A DNA stretch of 44,556 nucleotides from Flavobacteriales bacterium (GTDB lineage Bacteria; Bacteroidota; Bacteroidia; Flavobacteriales; Weeksellaceae). The stretch covers positions 1 to 44,556 of the forward strand of contig CAAGLV010000243.1 of NCBI GenBank assembly GCA_900770875.1, written 5' to 3'. Positions 1 to 7,738 of this stretch are shown here, piece after piece. Position 1 is the stretch's first letter. Every line of letters begins with the position of its first letter. The translations under genes were made by a program, and so were the position numbers. The notes below the pieces were generated by a model that was not told where the DNA came from, ran no database searches, and saw only the letters and a program-made list of their open reading frames with translations.

Positions 1-44
1 ATAGTCCTGCGCATACATCTGTATTTATGTGTAGGATTATTTAT
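1..44 (+). terminator. Hairpin upstream of greA, probable terminator or leader structure
   Basis: Positions 1-18 pair with 23-40 around a CTGT loop, with one mismatch and three G-U pairs, followed by a T-rich stretch. The wobble pairs are G-U only in plus-strand RNA; on the minus strand they would be A-C mismatches. The structure therefore acts in plus-strand RNA, either as the terminator of a gene left of the window or as part of the greA leader. Confidence 0.45.
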
Positions 45-87
45 TTTATATCGTATAACGTAAAACTATATAATTAATACATTTATT

Positions 88-567
88 ATGGCAAATATAC
101 AATATGTAACAAAAGAAGGTTTAGAAAAACTTCGTGCTGAATTACATGAATTAGAGACTTTTGAACGTCCTAAAATTTCTCAACAAATTGCTGAAGCTCG
201 TGATAAAGGTGATTTATCTGAAAATGCAGAATACGATGCAGCAAAAGAAGCGCAAGGATTATTAGAAACTCGTATTGCTCGTTTAAAAGAAAGTATCGGA
301 AACTCTCGTATTATCGACGAAGCTAAATTAGACGCCTCTAAAGTTTCTATCTTATCAAAAGTAAAAATTAAAAACTTGGCAAATAACCAAGAAATGATTT
401 ACACTTTAGTACCAGAAACCGAAGCCGATTTAGCTAAAGCACGCATTTCTGTTAACACACCAATTGCCAAAGGTTTATTAGGAAAAGCTGTAAACGAAGT
501 TGCCGAAATTACATTACCTAACGGAATGACTTTAAATTTTGAAATTTTAGAAATATCTTTGAGCTAA
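88..567 (+). CDS. greA: Transcription elongation factor GreA
   Basis: GreA binds RNA polymerase at the secondary channel and stimulates cleavage of backtracked transcripts, rescuing stalled complexes in the cytoplasm. The 159-residue length is normal. The N-terminal half is the expected antiparallel coiled coil (about residues 8-75) with the tip motif DKGDLSENAEYDAAK, including the acidic residues that act at the active site. The C-terminal half (about 80-158) is the FKBP-like domain, with TPIAKGLLGKAVNE as in the family. The ATG start has no Shine-Dalgarno sequence, as is normal in Bacteroidota. It lies 19 bases before a HIT gene and is probably co-transcribed with it. The identification is firm. 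Confidence 0.97.
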   Translation: MANIQYVTKEGLEKLRAELHELETFERPKISQQIAEARDKGDLSENAEYDAAKEAQGLLETRIARLKESIGNSRIIDEAKLDASKVSILSKVKIKNLANNQEMIYTLVPETEADLAKARISVNTPIAKGLLGKAVNEVAEITLPNGMTLNFEILEISLS

Positions 568-586
568 AATTTTAAACACAAATTTT

Positions 587-979
587 ATGGCAAGCATATT
601 TACAAAAATCATAAACGGAGAAATACCTTCTTATAAAATCGCAGAAAACGATCAATACATTGCTATTTTAGATGCCTTTCCTTTAGTTAAAGGCCATGTA
701 TTAGTTATCCCTAAGCAAGAAGTTGATAAAATATTTGATCTCGATAAAGAAACCTATAACGGATTAATGGATTTCTCTTACGATATTGCTAAAGCCATAG
801 AGCAAGCAATTCCGTGTCTTCGTGTAGGAATTGCAGTTGTTGGATTAGAGGTACCACATGTACACGTTCATTTGGTAGCTCTAAATTCAATGGAAGATAT
901 TAACTTTGCCAATCCAAAACTAAAACTGGAACCGGAAGAAATGTCGGAAATTGCATCACGAATCAAATCATATTTATAA
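587..979 (+). CDS. HIT family (histidine triad) nucleotide-binding protein
   Basis: A 130-residue cytoplasmic HIT-domain protein. It begins with the family-typical IFTKIINGEIPSYKI, contains LVKGHVLVIPKQEVD, and carries the histidine triad HVHVHLV near residues 91-97, whose middle histidine is the usual nucleophile. HINT-type members hydrolyse purine nucleotide phosphoramidates; the exact substrate here cannot be told from sequence. It follows greA by 19 bases and precedes a small membrane protein by 8 bases, so the run is probably one transcript. Family assignment is firm, physiological role unknown. Confidence 0.93.
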   Translation: MASIFTKIINGEIPSYKIAENDQYIAILDAFPLVKGHVLVIPKQEVDKIFDLDKETYNGLMDFSYDIAKAIEQAIPCLRVGIAVVGLEVPHVHVHLVALNSMEDINFANPKLKLEPEEMSEIASRIKSYL

Positions 980-987
980 TATATAAA

Positions 988-1563
988 ATGAACAAATACA
1001 TCAAATTAGTAATCGCAGCAGCCTTGTTAGCATTTGCTATCTACTTATTTTCGGCGCGCGAATACGGTTGGGGATTTTTTACAATTATTATCGCTGTATT
1101 CCCTGTTATTTTCTATTTCAGAAACGAGAATATTCTTATCGCCTTTTGGTTTTTACGCAAAGAAGAAATGGTAAAAACTAAAAATTGGTTAAATAAAATT
1201 ACTAATCCCGAAACACAATTAGTACGCAAACAATTTGGGTATTTTAATTACATGAAGGGAATTGTTGCCGCACAAGATAACGACCTTAACGGATCTGAAA
1301 AATTAATGAAAGACGCATTAAACTACGGTTTATCTTTCGACCACGATCGTGCCATGGCCAACTTATCTTTAGCTGGTGCAGCAATGGCAAAAGGTAAAAA
1401 GCGTGATGCCGAAACGTATTTAAAAGAAGCGAAGAAGAACGATACAAAAGGAATGTTTGCCGATCAAATTAAAATGATGAACGAACAAATGAAACGTTTT
1501 TCTAACGTAAATGTAAACCAATTACAGAATCCTAATATGCGCCATAAAGGACGCAAATTCTAA
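988..1563 (+). CDS. Unknown two-TM protein with TPR-like C-terminal region
   Basis: I do not recognise a named family. The 191-residue protein has two closely spaced hydrophobic segments near the N-terminus (about 5-21 and 28-46), then a basic, alanine-rich helical region. Stretches such as FNYMKGIVAAQDNDLNGSEKLMKDAL and MANLSLAGAAMAKGKKRDAETYLKEA resemble two tetratricopeptide-like helical pairs. It ends in a basic tail. A membrane-anchored scaffold facing the cytoplasm is the simplest reading. It sits 8 bases after the HIT gene and 7 bases before the next gene, so it is part of the greA run. Confidence 0.8.
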   Translation: MNKYIKLVIAAALLAFAIYLFSAREYGWGFFTIIIAVFPVIFYFRNENILIAFWFLRKEEMVKTKNWLNKITNPETQLVRKQFGYFNYMKGIVAAQDNDLNGSEKLMKDALNYGLSFDHDRAMANLSLAGAAMAKGKKRDAETYLKEAKKNDTKGMFADQIKMMNEQMKRFSNVNVNQLQNPNMRHKGRKF

Positions 1564-1570
1564 AAACTCG

Positions 1571-1954
1571 ATGAATATAAAACAGTTAGATATACATCAG
1601 TCATCTAATCAAGAGAAGTGGAAGAAAATTGAACAATTTTACGAAACTAATTTTACAGATGGTGAAACACCAGATTTAGATACGATTTTATTTATCATTG
1701 GAGTTCAGGAATTAGGTAAAGGGAAAATTCGTTTTAAAAAAGACGATAAATTAAACCTTTTACACATTGCCGTTTGTCGCGTTTTAGAACCATTTGGTTT
1801 TTACCGCTTCGATGGCTTAGATGCCGATGGTTGGCCACACTTCGAGTTATTAGAAGAATTACCACCATTAAAAACAAACGAGCAAACATTGTTAATGAAA
1901 CATGCGGTTATTCAGTACTTTGAAGACCAAAAAATAATAAACTTCGAATCTTAG
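1571..1954 (+). CDS. Conserved hypothetical protein, 127 aa
   Basis: A soluble 127-residue protein that I do not recognise beyond a general flavobacterial style. It has no signal peptide or membrane segment. It contains DTILFIIGVQELGKGK and the aromatic/acidic block FGFYRFDGLDADGWPHFELLEELPP, which suggests a small alpha/beta fold. It is the last gene of the greA-led run. Its final codons lie within a palindrome shared with the convergent NUDIX gene, and the two stop codons overlap, so both proteins end in NFES. Expression is likely because frame and codon use match the neighbours. No function is proposed. Confidence 0.82.
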   Translation: MNIKQLDIHQSSNQEKWKKIEQFYETNFTDGETPDLDTILFIIGVQELGKGKIRFKKDDKLNLLHIAVCRVLEPFGFYRFDGLDADGWPHFELLEELPPLKTNEQTLLMKHAVIQYFEDQKIINFES

Positions 1955-1968
1955 GATTCGAAGTTTTT
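1939..1968. terminator. Bidirectional terminator overlapping both convergent stop codons
   Basis: A perfect 12-base-pair stem (1939-1950 with 1955-1966) with a TTAG loop. It is followed by T-rich sequence on the plus strand and preceded by an A-rich run that serves the minus strand. The loop contains both stop codons (TAG at 1952-1954 on plus, TAA at 1951-1953 on minus). Confidence 0.85.
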
Positions 1969-2382
1969 CTTTTTATATAAATCAATCACCACTTTATCGG
2001 CCAATAAAGTCATTTCGTCTGAATTTAATTCCTCAATTGGTTTCCAAATCAATTCAACAATATCATCGTCCAAAACCTTTAATTGGTTTAAAGCTTCGTT
2101 AGTTGTTGTAACACGATAATAAATTAATAAAATTTGCTCGGATGGATTAAAAGCATTTGCCTGAAAAAAATCTTGCGTATAAAAATGTTCGCCAATTGCT
2201 ACATCTAAGTTTAATTCTTCTTTAAACTCGCGCACCAAACATTCTTTTGTACCTTCTCCAAACTCTAAACCACCTCCCGGAAATTTATAAATTAACTGAT
2301 TTTGGAAAGGTTCGTTAATTATTAAAACTTTCCCTTCGTGTGCCAACAAAGCATAAACACGTACATTAAAAGGTTTACTCAT
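1951..2382 (-). CDS. NUDIX hydrolase
   Basis: A NUDIX pyrophosphohydrolase of 143 residues from the chosen start. The NUDIX box is intact: GGGLEFGEGTKECLVREFKEEL matches G-x5-E-x7-R-E-x2-E-E-x-G/L, giving a metal-binding helix that cleaves nucleoside diphosphates linked to another group. The substrate cannot be inferred. An ATG seven codons upstream (2403) is possible, but the start at 2382 gives a better family N-terminus (MSKPFNVRVYALL). It overlaps the end of mnmD by 8 bases, as expected for translational coupling. It is the downstream gene of an mnmD-NUDIX pair and ends in the terminator palindrome shared with the opposite gene. Confidence 0.92.
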   Translation of the reverse strand: MSKPFNVRVYALLAHEGKVLIINEPFQNQLIYKFPGGGLEFGEGTKECLVREFKEELNLDVAIGEHFYTQDFFQANAFNPSEQILLIYYRVTTTNEALNQLKVLDDDIVELIWKPIEELNSDEMTLLADKVVIDLYKKKNFES

Positions 2383-3088
2383 AATTAAAATTTTTAAAAC
2401 CAACCATCATTTCGCGTTTACCAGGAGGACCAGGATATTTTTTAACCACAAAACCATTTGCTTTCAACCCTCGTTTAAACGATCCTTTAGCGGCATAAGT
2501 TGTAATTACGCTGCAATCTTTTGTTAAATTAGCTACAATGGTTAATAAATCTTCTTCCCATAATTCGGGCTGTGCACGCGATCCGAAAGCATCAAAATAA
2601 ACCAAATCAAATTTAGTTGTCGCATAATCGTTTAAATCAAAAAAATCTTTTTCTAATTTAGATAAGGTAAAATAATCCGAAATAATTTGTTCTTTTTCCC
2701 AAGTACACGCATACATTTTTTGATAAAATTGATAAAATTCTGCTCTTCTATTCTCAAACTCAGGATAAAATTTAAAAACATCTTCAAAATAATTAATGGC
2801 AGCAAATTCGTCTTCCGAAACCGGAAACTTTTCAACACCAACATAATTAATTTTAATTTTATTTTTTTCGGATTCTAATAAAGTAATAAAAGCATTTAAT
2901 CCTGTTCCTAAACCAATTTCTAAAATATTTACTTCGCGATATTTAGCTAAAAATAAATTTAATCCATTTTTAATAAAAACATGATAAGCTTCCTGAACCG
3001 CGCCATGAATCGAATGATACGATTCGTTCCAATCTGCAATATGAATAGTTTTAGAACCATCCTCCGTTTCTACAATTGTACGTTTCAT
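2375..3088 (-). CDS. mnmD: tRNA (5-methylaminomethyl-2-thiouridine)(34) methyltransferase MnmD-like
   Basis: A SAM-dependent methyltransferase that converts nm5s2U to mnm5s2U at the tRNA wobble position. This protein is the stand-alone MnmD form (237 residues), lacking the FAD oxidase half found in fused MnmC. Visible motifs are the SAM-binding LEIGLGTGLNAFIT (about 56-69), FDLVYFDAFGSRAQPELW with the DAF motif (about 160-177), and the C-terminal AAKGSFKRGLKANGF plus GPPGKREMMVG typical of the family. It is transcribed divergently from ilvE and overlaps the NUDIX gene by 8 bases. No mnmC-like oxidase is visible in the window. Confidence 0.93.
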   Translation of the reverse strand: MKRTIVETEDGSKTIHIADWNESYHSIHGAVQEAYHVFIKNGLNLFLAKYREVNILEIGLGTGLNAFITLLESEKNKIKINYVGVEKFPVSEDEFAAINYFEDVFKFYPEFENRRAEFYQFYQKMYACTWEKEQIISDYFTLSKLEKDFFDLNDYATTKFDLVYFDAFGSRAQPELWEEDLLTIVANLTKDCSVITTYAAKGSFKRGLKANGFVVKKYPGPPGKREMMVGFKNFNYE

Positions 3089-3135
3089 GTTTAAAAGTTA
3101 TGTATTATTTTTTATGTACAGATACAAATTAACTG

Positions 3136-3143
3136 TATATTTG
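3136..3143 (+). promoter_or_regulatory. Probable -7 box for ilvE
   Basis: TATATTTG matches the Bacteroidota -7 consensus TAnnTTTG and lies 28 bases upstream of the ilvE ATG. No clear TTG -33 box is found at 17-23 bases, so the call rests on one element. Confidence 0.4.
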
Positions 3144-3171
3144 GTAAGGCACAAACAAAAAATACATAAAA

Positions 3172-4224
3172 ATGATTATTGAAAAAATTGCTGAATCTAA
3201 ATTTAACGACTCAGTTTTCGACTCTAAAGTTTTTGGTAAAAACTTTACAGATCACATGCTAGTAGCAAAATACAAAGATGGAAAATGGGAAGAACCTAAA
3301 ATTATGCCTTATGGTCCATTAGAATTTACTCCTGCTGCGATGGCTTTCCACTACGGACAAGCAATTTTTGAAGGAATGAAAGCTTATAAAAATGAAAATG
3401 ATGAAGTTTTTATTTTCCGTCCAGATCGTAATTTCGAACGTTTTAATTTATCTGCTGCGCGTTTAAATATGCCAACTGTTCCTGAAGAAATTTTTATCGA
3501 AGGAATTAAAACTATCGTTGATATCGACCGCCAATGGGTTCCTAAAAACTACGGAACTTCTTTATACATCCGTCCAACAATGTTTGCAACAGAAGAAGCA
3601 ATCTCTGCTCGTGCTGCAAACGAATATATGTTTGTTGTATTATTATCTTACGCTCCTGCTTATTACGATAAACCACTTTCTGTAAAAATTGCAGATTACT
3701 ATAGCCGTTCGGCTCAAGGTGGTGTTGGTTTTGCTAAATGTGCAGGAAACTACGCAGCATCTTTCTTCCCAACTGGTGAAGCGCAAAAAGATGGTTACGA
3801 TCAAATCATTTGGACAGATTCTATCGAACACAAATACATCGAAGAAGCTGGTACAATGAATGTAATGGTACGTATTGGTGATAAATTATTAACAGCACCT
3901 ACATCAGAACGTATTTTAAACGGAGTAACACGCGATTCGTTATTAACTTTAGCAAAAGATAGCGGTTATGATGTTGAAATTCGTCCAGTTGAAGTACAAG
4001 AAATGTATGATGCATACCAAAACGGAAATTTAAAAGAAGTTTTTGGATGTGGAACTGCTGTTGTGGTAAACGCATACAATGCTGTAGGATTTGGTGAAGA
4101 AAGAGCGACAATCGACATCTTACCAGAAGAAGAATCTTACGCTGTACAATTAAAGAAGAAATTAAACGAAATTCAGTACGGATTAGTAGAAGATCCTTAC
4201 GGATGGCGTGTTAAAGTTGGATAA
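3172..4224 (+). CDS. ilvE: Branched-chain amino acid aminotransferase
   Basis: A PLP fold-type IV enzyme of 350 residues, the length of the group II branched-chain aminotransferases. It interconverts leucine, isoleucine and valine with their 2-oxo acids using glutamate/2-oxoglutarate. Diagnostic stretches include FHYGQAIFEGMKAYK, YIRPTMFATE, the PLP-lysine region GGVGFAKCAGNYAAS and EEAGTMNVM. It stands alone between divergent mnmD and its own strong terminator, with no biosynthetic ilv/leu genes nearby, so it may serve both synthesis and degradation. The identification is firm. Confidence 0.96.
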   Translation: MIIEKIAESKFNDSVFDSKVFGKNFTDHMLVAKYKDGKWEEPKIMPYGPLEFTPAAMAFHYGQAIFEGMKAYKNENDEVFIFRPDRNFERFNLSAARLNMPTVPEEIFIEGIKTIVDIDRQWVPKNYGTSLYIRPTMFATEEAISARAANEYMFVVLLSYAPAYYDKPLSVKIADYYSRSAQGGVGFAKCAGNYAASFFPTGEAQKDGYDQIIWTDSIEHKYIEEAGTMNVMVRIGDKLLTAPTSERILNGVTRDSLLTLAKDSGYDVEIRPVEVQEMYDAYQNGNLKEVFGCGTAVVVNAYNAVGFGEERATIDILPEEESYAVQLKKKLNEIQYGLVEDPYGWRVKVG

Positions 4225-4245
4225 TATCCATCTTAATAAAATTAT

Positions 4246-4279
4246 AAAAAGCTGACATATAAACATGTCAGCTTTTTTT
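4246..4279 (+). terminator. Rho-independent terminator of ilvE
   Basis: A 13-base-pair stem (4246-4258 with 4265-4277) followed by a run of seven T. It rules out a TTG start at 4278 for the next gene. Confidence 0.9.
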
Positions 4280-4325
4280 GGCACAATTTTTACTTGTTTG
4301 TTATACAAAGTACTATTTTTTATAT

Positions 4326-5348
4326 ATGAATATTATCCAAAAATTTTTAATCATTTGTTCGGGCAGCAGCACAAATTTATTAAAAAAGACACCCACAGAT
4401 GTAAGTAAACATGTCGGCATTGGAGGTGTTATTTTATTTACAGGAATTTTAGCCGCATTATCTGCCGGATATGCATTATTTACCATATTTGATAATTATT
4501 ATGCAGCTGTTGGTTTTGGTATGCTTTGGGGATTAATGATTTTTAACCTCGATCGTTACATTGTTACTTCGATGAAAAAATTTGGACCTTGGTACAAACA
4601 ATTCTTTACCGCATTACCACGTATAATTGTCGCAATTTTATTAGGAATCGTAATCTCGAAACCTTTAGAATTAAAAATTTTCGAAAAGGAAATAAACAAA
4701 CAATTAAATGTGATCGTTAATCGAAACAAAGCCGAATTACAAAAAAGTACCGAAGCTAGATATACCGATTTAGCTAAACCAATTGACAGCGAACGCAAAC
4801 AAATAAATGCCAAAATTGATGCATTAAGAAATGAATACAATTTAGCTTCGGCCGAATTAGAAAAAGAAGTTGTTGGTACACAAACCGAAACTACAACCGG
4901 GCGAGAAGGTTACGGACCAAATGCAAAACGTAAAGCCGAATTAAAACAACAAAAATTTGAGGAATTACAATTGGTAATGCAACAAATGCAACCTCAACTT
5001 AATGAATTAAATAAAAAAATAGAAAATTTAATTCAGCAAAAAGAAAAAGAATTAAACGACGCCAAACCAACCGAAGAAAATTACAACGGTTTTGCTGCAC
5101 GTATGCAAGCATTAGACGAGCTTAGCGCGAATAATGCAATCTTAGGAACTGCTGCTTTATTTATCACTTTGGTTTTTATCGCATTAGAAACGGCTCCTGT
5201 TTTAGTTAAATTAATTGCACCAAAAGGTCCTTACGATTATCTTTTAGAAAAACACGAACACAGCTTCAAGATTTTTTCAAAAGAAAGTATCGAAATAATG
5301 GATATTAAATCAGAACGACGAATTAGTAAAGAATTTAACAAAGAATAA
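4326..5348 (+). CDS. DUF4407 domain membrane/coiled-coil protein
   Basis: A 340-residue protein of the DUF4407 type, function unknown. Hydrophobic segments are visible at about residues 29-54, 57-80 (containing MLWGLMIFNLDRYIV, a family hallmark) and 93-115. A long Lys/Glu/Gln-rich coiled coil follows (about 118-270), with many EL/KQ heptad-like stretches, and then a last membrane segment (about 283-310). A long helical region between TM3 and TM4 is thus held at the membrane. The ATG at 4326 is chosen because an upstream TTG at 4278 lies in the ilvE terminator. It appears monocistronic, bounded by hairpins on both sides. In other bacteria DUF4407 proteins often occur singly; nothing in the neighbourhood points to a role. 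Confidence 0.88.
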   Translation: MNIIQKFLIICSGSSTNLLKKTPTDVSKHVGIGGVILFTGILAALSAGYALFTIFDNYYAAVGFGMLWGLMIFNLDRYIVTSMKKFGPWYKQFFTALPRIIVAILLGIVISKPLELKIFEKEINKQLNVIVNRNKAELQKSTEARYTDLAKPIDSERKQINAKIDALRNEYNLASAELEKEVVGTQTETTTGREGYGPNAKRKAELKQQKFEELQLVMQQMQPQLNELNKKIENLIQQKEKELNDAKPTEENYNGFAARMQALDELSANNAILGTAALFITLVFIALETAPVLVKLIAPKGPYDYLLEKHEHSFKIFSKESIEIMDIKSERRISKEFNKE

Positions 5349-5352
5349 TTTC

Positions 5353-5402
5353 AAAAAACGTTTAAATTCACTAACTTGCATGTGAAGTTTAAACGTTTTT
5401 TT
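5353..5402 (+). terminator. Terminator hairpin between DUF4407 and MBL genes
   Basis: The arm 5353-5371 pairs with 5382-5402, with one bulged G, ending in a T run immediately before the ATG at 5403. The loop holds TAACTTGC, close to the -7 consensus, so the element may double as the MBL promoter region. Confidence 0.8.
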
Positions 5403-6347
5403 ATGAATAGAAGAGATTTACTTAAAACGATTATTCTTTCTACCTTATCACTTCCATTAATGGGCTTTTCGAAGCATTTTAAACCTGCTTTTTACTTATC
5501 CCCTGCTCCATTACAACTAAAATTTAGCGAATACGATTTATATATTTTATCAGATGGTAGTAATTTAATTAAAGAACCTTATCCTTTAATCGCTCCAAAT
5601 TATACAGAAGAAGAATTTAATCTAGCTTTAAATGAAACTTTTTTAGATCAACAACCAATTTCGTTTAGCTTAAACGTTCTTTTAATCAAATATAAACAAC
5701 ATTATATATTGTTTGATACAGGTTATGGCTTAGAAAAAAACGAAAATGTAGGTAAACTTATTCAACAATTAGAATCAACCGGAATTTCAGCAGACGAAAT
5801 AACCGATGTTATAATCACGCATGCTCATGGCGATCATATTGGTGGATTAATTCAACCCAATGGCAATTTAACTTTTAAAAATGCCAAATATTTTATCAGT
5901 AAAGCCGAATTTGATTATTGGATTGCAAGTAAAAACGAAAATACAATTGCTATTCTAAATAAAATAAAACATAAAACTTTCTTTATCAAAGGAAAAGATG
6001 TTATATTTAATAATATAAAAATCGAGGAAGTTCCTGGACATACACCTGGGCAATTAGCTTTCTTAATTTCGGATAAAAATAATACAATCAAAATTAAACA
6101 CATTGCAGACGTTGTTCATTCACCGCTTTTAGTTCGTTATCCTGAATTTGGAATTAAATATGATACAAATTTTAATGAAGCTGTTCAAACCAGATTAAAA
6201 ATTTTAGAAGAAGCTTATCAAAAAAAACAATTAATTTTTGCTTCCCATTTACCTTGGCCAGGCATTGGTTATATAGATAAAAAAGACGACCGATATTTAT
6301 GGATTCCATTTTCGTTTGAATCAAATCTAAAACAAATAGAACTTTAG
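5403..6347 (+). CDS. Tat-exported metallo-beta-lactamase-fold hydrolase
   Basis: An MBL-fold metallohydrolase of 314 residues. It starts MNRRDLLKTIILSTLSLPLMG, a twin-arginine signal (RRDLLK followed by a hydrophobic stretch), so it is predicted to be exported already folded. The zinc-binding motif HAHGDHIGG sits near residue 140, GHTPG near 212, a metal-bridging aspartate in HIADVVHS, and a late histidine in FASHLPWPG. This pattern fits lactonase/YtnP-like or related hydrolases, but the substrate cannot be read from sequence. An ATG at 5376 would add nine residues from inside a terminator hairpin and would mask the Tat signal, so it was rejected. Confidence 0.92.
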   Translation: MNRRDLLKTIILSTLSLPLMGFSKHFKPAFYLSPAPLQLKFSEYDLYILSDGSNLIKEPYPLIAPNYTEEEFNLALNETFLDQQPISFSLNVLLIKYKQHYILFDTGYGLEKNENVGKLIQQLESTGISADEITDVIITHAHGDHIGGLIQPNGNLTFKNAKYFISKAEFDYWIASKNENTIAILNKIKHKTFFIKGKDVIFNNIKIEEVPGHTPGQLAFLISDKNNTIKIKHIADVVHSPLLVRYPEFGIKYDTNFNEAVQTRLKILEEAYQKKQLIFASHLPWPGIGYIDKKDDRYLWIPFSFESNLKQIEL

Positions 6348-6361
6348 CCAAATGGTTTTTG

Positions 6362-6369
6362 TAATTTTG
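6362..6369 (+). promoter_or_regulatory. Probable -7 box for the 141-aa gene
   Basis: TAATTTTG matches TAnnTTTG and lies 17 bases before the ATG at 6387, overlapping the region just after the MBL stop. No convincing -33 TTG at standard spacing. Confidence 0.4.
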
Positions 6370-6386
6370 CACTTTAAAGATTGATT

Positions 6387-6812
6387 ATGTACAAGATTGA
6401 GATATACGGAGAAAATAAAAACGAATTAACAATCGATTTAGAACAAGTTATCCAACCTATAAAAGAAATCGAAGGTTATTTTTGGAAACTTTTATGGATT
6501 GATGGCGAAAGCGAAACAGATGAATATTCTGTATTTGAATTGCAAGAAGTAATTGATAAACAAGATGGAATTCCTGTTGATTTTGAAGCTTTAGAAAATT
6601 TAAGCCATAAAATGGAATTTGTTACCGAAGCTTTAATTATTGGCGATCGTAACGATAAAAATCTTTTTATCAACATCGAAGACGAAAACTTATACGAAAA
6701 CGAAGTTGTTTTAGAACTAGTAAAAGATTCGCATTGGCAAGTTGTTGCAAAAGAAGAAATTATTATTGATACATTTAAAGTAGAATTTCCGAATAGCGAA
6801 ATTATCGAATAA
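6387..6812 (+). CDS. Conserved hypothetical acidic protein, 141 aa
   Basis: Not recognised. A small, strongly acidic cytoplasmic protein without signal or membrane segments, starting MYKIEIYGENKNELTIDLEQ. It contains FWKLLWIDGESETDEYSVFELQEV and a Glu-rich C-terminus. The alternating hydrophobic pattern suggests a mixed alpha/beta fold. The start at 6387 is preferred over a TTG two codons upstream because it is an ATG and follows a probable -7 element at a short distance. It is convergent with folP across a symmetrical terminator. Confidence 0.78.
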   Translation: MYKIEIYGENKNELTIDLEQVIQPIKEIEGYFWKLLWIDGESETDEYSVFELQEVIDKQDGIPVDFEALENLSHKMEFVTEALIIGDRNDKNLFINIEDENLYENEVVLELVKDSHWQVVAKEEIIIDTFKVEFPNSEIIE

Positions 6813-6842
6813 AAAAGTGGACTTTTAAAAGTCCACTTTTTT
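6811..6842. terminator. Bidirectional terminator between convergent genes
   Basis: A perfect 20-base palindrome (6817-6836) flanked by six A and six T serves both the 141-aa gene and folP. Confidence 0.92.
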
Positions 6843-6847
6843 ATTGA

Positions 6848-7678
6848 TTAATATTTTCCGTTTAAGGCATGATAAATTTGTAAAGTTTCTTTGGCTTCTT
6901 TTACATCGTGCACACGTAAAATTTTAGCGCCTTTTTGTAACGCAACCATATTTAAAGCTGTTGTTCCATTTAAAGCATCTTTCGGGCTTGATCCAAAAAA
7001 TTTATAAATCATCGATTTTCTCGAAATTCCTACCAAAATAGGATATTCTCCAAAACCTAAAACTTCTAAATGATTAAACAATTCGTAATTATGTTCTAAA
7101 GTTTTTGCAAACCCAAATCCCGGATCTAAAATAATATCATTTACACCTAAGGCACGTAATTTGGCAATTTTTTCAGAAAAATACTCATTCACTTCCAACG
7201 TAATATCATCATAGTACGGATCGTTTTGCATCGTTTGTGGCGTTCCTTGCATATGCATTAAAATATAAGGCACTTTTAAATCGGCCACGGTTTGCAACAA
7301 ATTTTTATCCAACTCAAATCCCGAAACATCATTAATAATTGCTGCACCAGCTTTTACAGCTTCGCGCGCCACATTACCACGAAATGTATCTACCGAAAGA
7401 ATTAAATCAGGAAATTTTTCGATAATTTTTTCGATAACCGGAGCTGTACGTTCAATTTCTTCTTCTTCCGAAACTTCTTCGGCTCCTGGTTTGGTAGAAT
7501 AACCACCAATATCAATGATATCAGCACCATCATTTAAATGTTTTTCAAGCTTTTGAAAAATTAAATCCATGGTATGATTGCTTCCTCCATCGTAAAACGA
7601 ATTTGGAGTAGTATTGAGAATTCCCATGATTTTTGGTTCCGAAAAATCGATTAATCTACCTTTACAATTAATTGTCAT
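6848..7678 (-). CDS. folP: Dihydropteroate synthase
   Basis: A TIM-barrel enzyme of 276 residues that condenses p-aminobenzoate with dihydropterin pyrophosphate, the sulfonamide-sensitive step of folate synthesis. Signature motifs are present: IMGILNTTPNSFYDGG near the N-terminus, DGADIIDIGGYSTKPG, NDVSGFELD, and DIILDPGFGFAKTLEHN toward the middle, ending with ILRVHDVKEAKETLQIY. It is divergent from the DUF1599 gene with a 60-base gap, an arrangement I recall in other Flavobacteriia. No other folate genes are in the window except gcvT, which uses tetrahydrofolate. Confidence 0.96.
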   Translation of the reverse strand: MTINCKGRLIDFSEPKIMGILNTTPNSFYDGGSNHTMDLIFQKLEKHLNDGADIIDIGGYSTKPGAEEVSEEEEIERTAPVIEKIIEKFPDLILSVDTFRGNVAREAVKAGAAIINDVSGFELDKNLLQTVADLKVPYILMHMQGTPQTMQNDPYYDDITLEVNEYFSEKIAKLRALGVNDIILDPGFGFAKTLEHNYELFNHLEVLGFGEYPILVGISRKSMIYKFFGSSPKDALNGTTALNMVALQKGAKILRVHDVKEAKETLQIYHALNGKY

Positions 7679-7688
7679 ATCTTAGAAG

Positions 7689-7721
7689 TTGTAATACTTT
7701 TACGAATTCTGTTTATTTTTG
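7689..7721 (+). promoter_or_regulatory. Probable promoter of the DUF1599-BT_3928-permease-tpiA run
   Basis: A TTG -33 box at 7689-7691, a 22-base spacer and TATTTTTG at 7714-7721 match the Bacteroidota TTG-N17-23-TAnnTTTG model. The start codon lies 17 bases further on. Confidence 0.6.
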
Positions 7722-7738
7722 AATTCAATAACGAAATT

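Noticed and set aside
4278..4325. Sixteen-codon N-terminal extension of the DUF4407 protein starting at TTG
   Set aside because: The TTG lies in the T run of the ilvE terminator; the ATG at 4326 gives a normal N-terminus.
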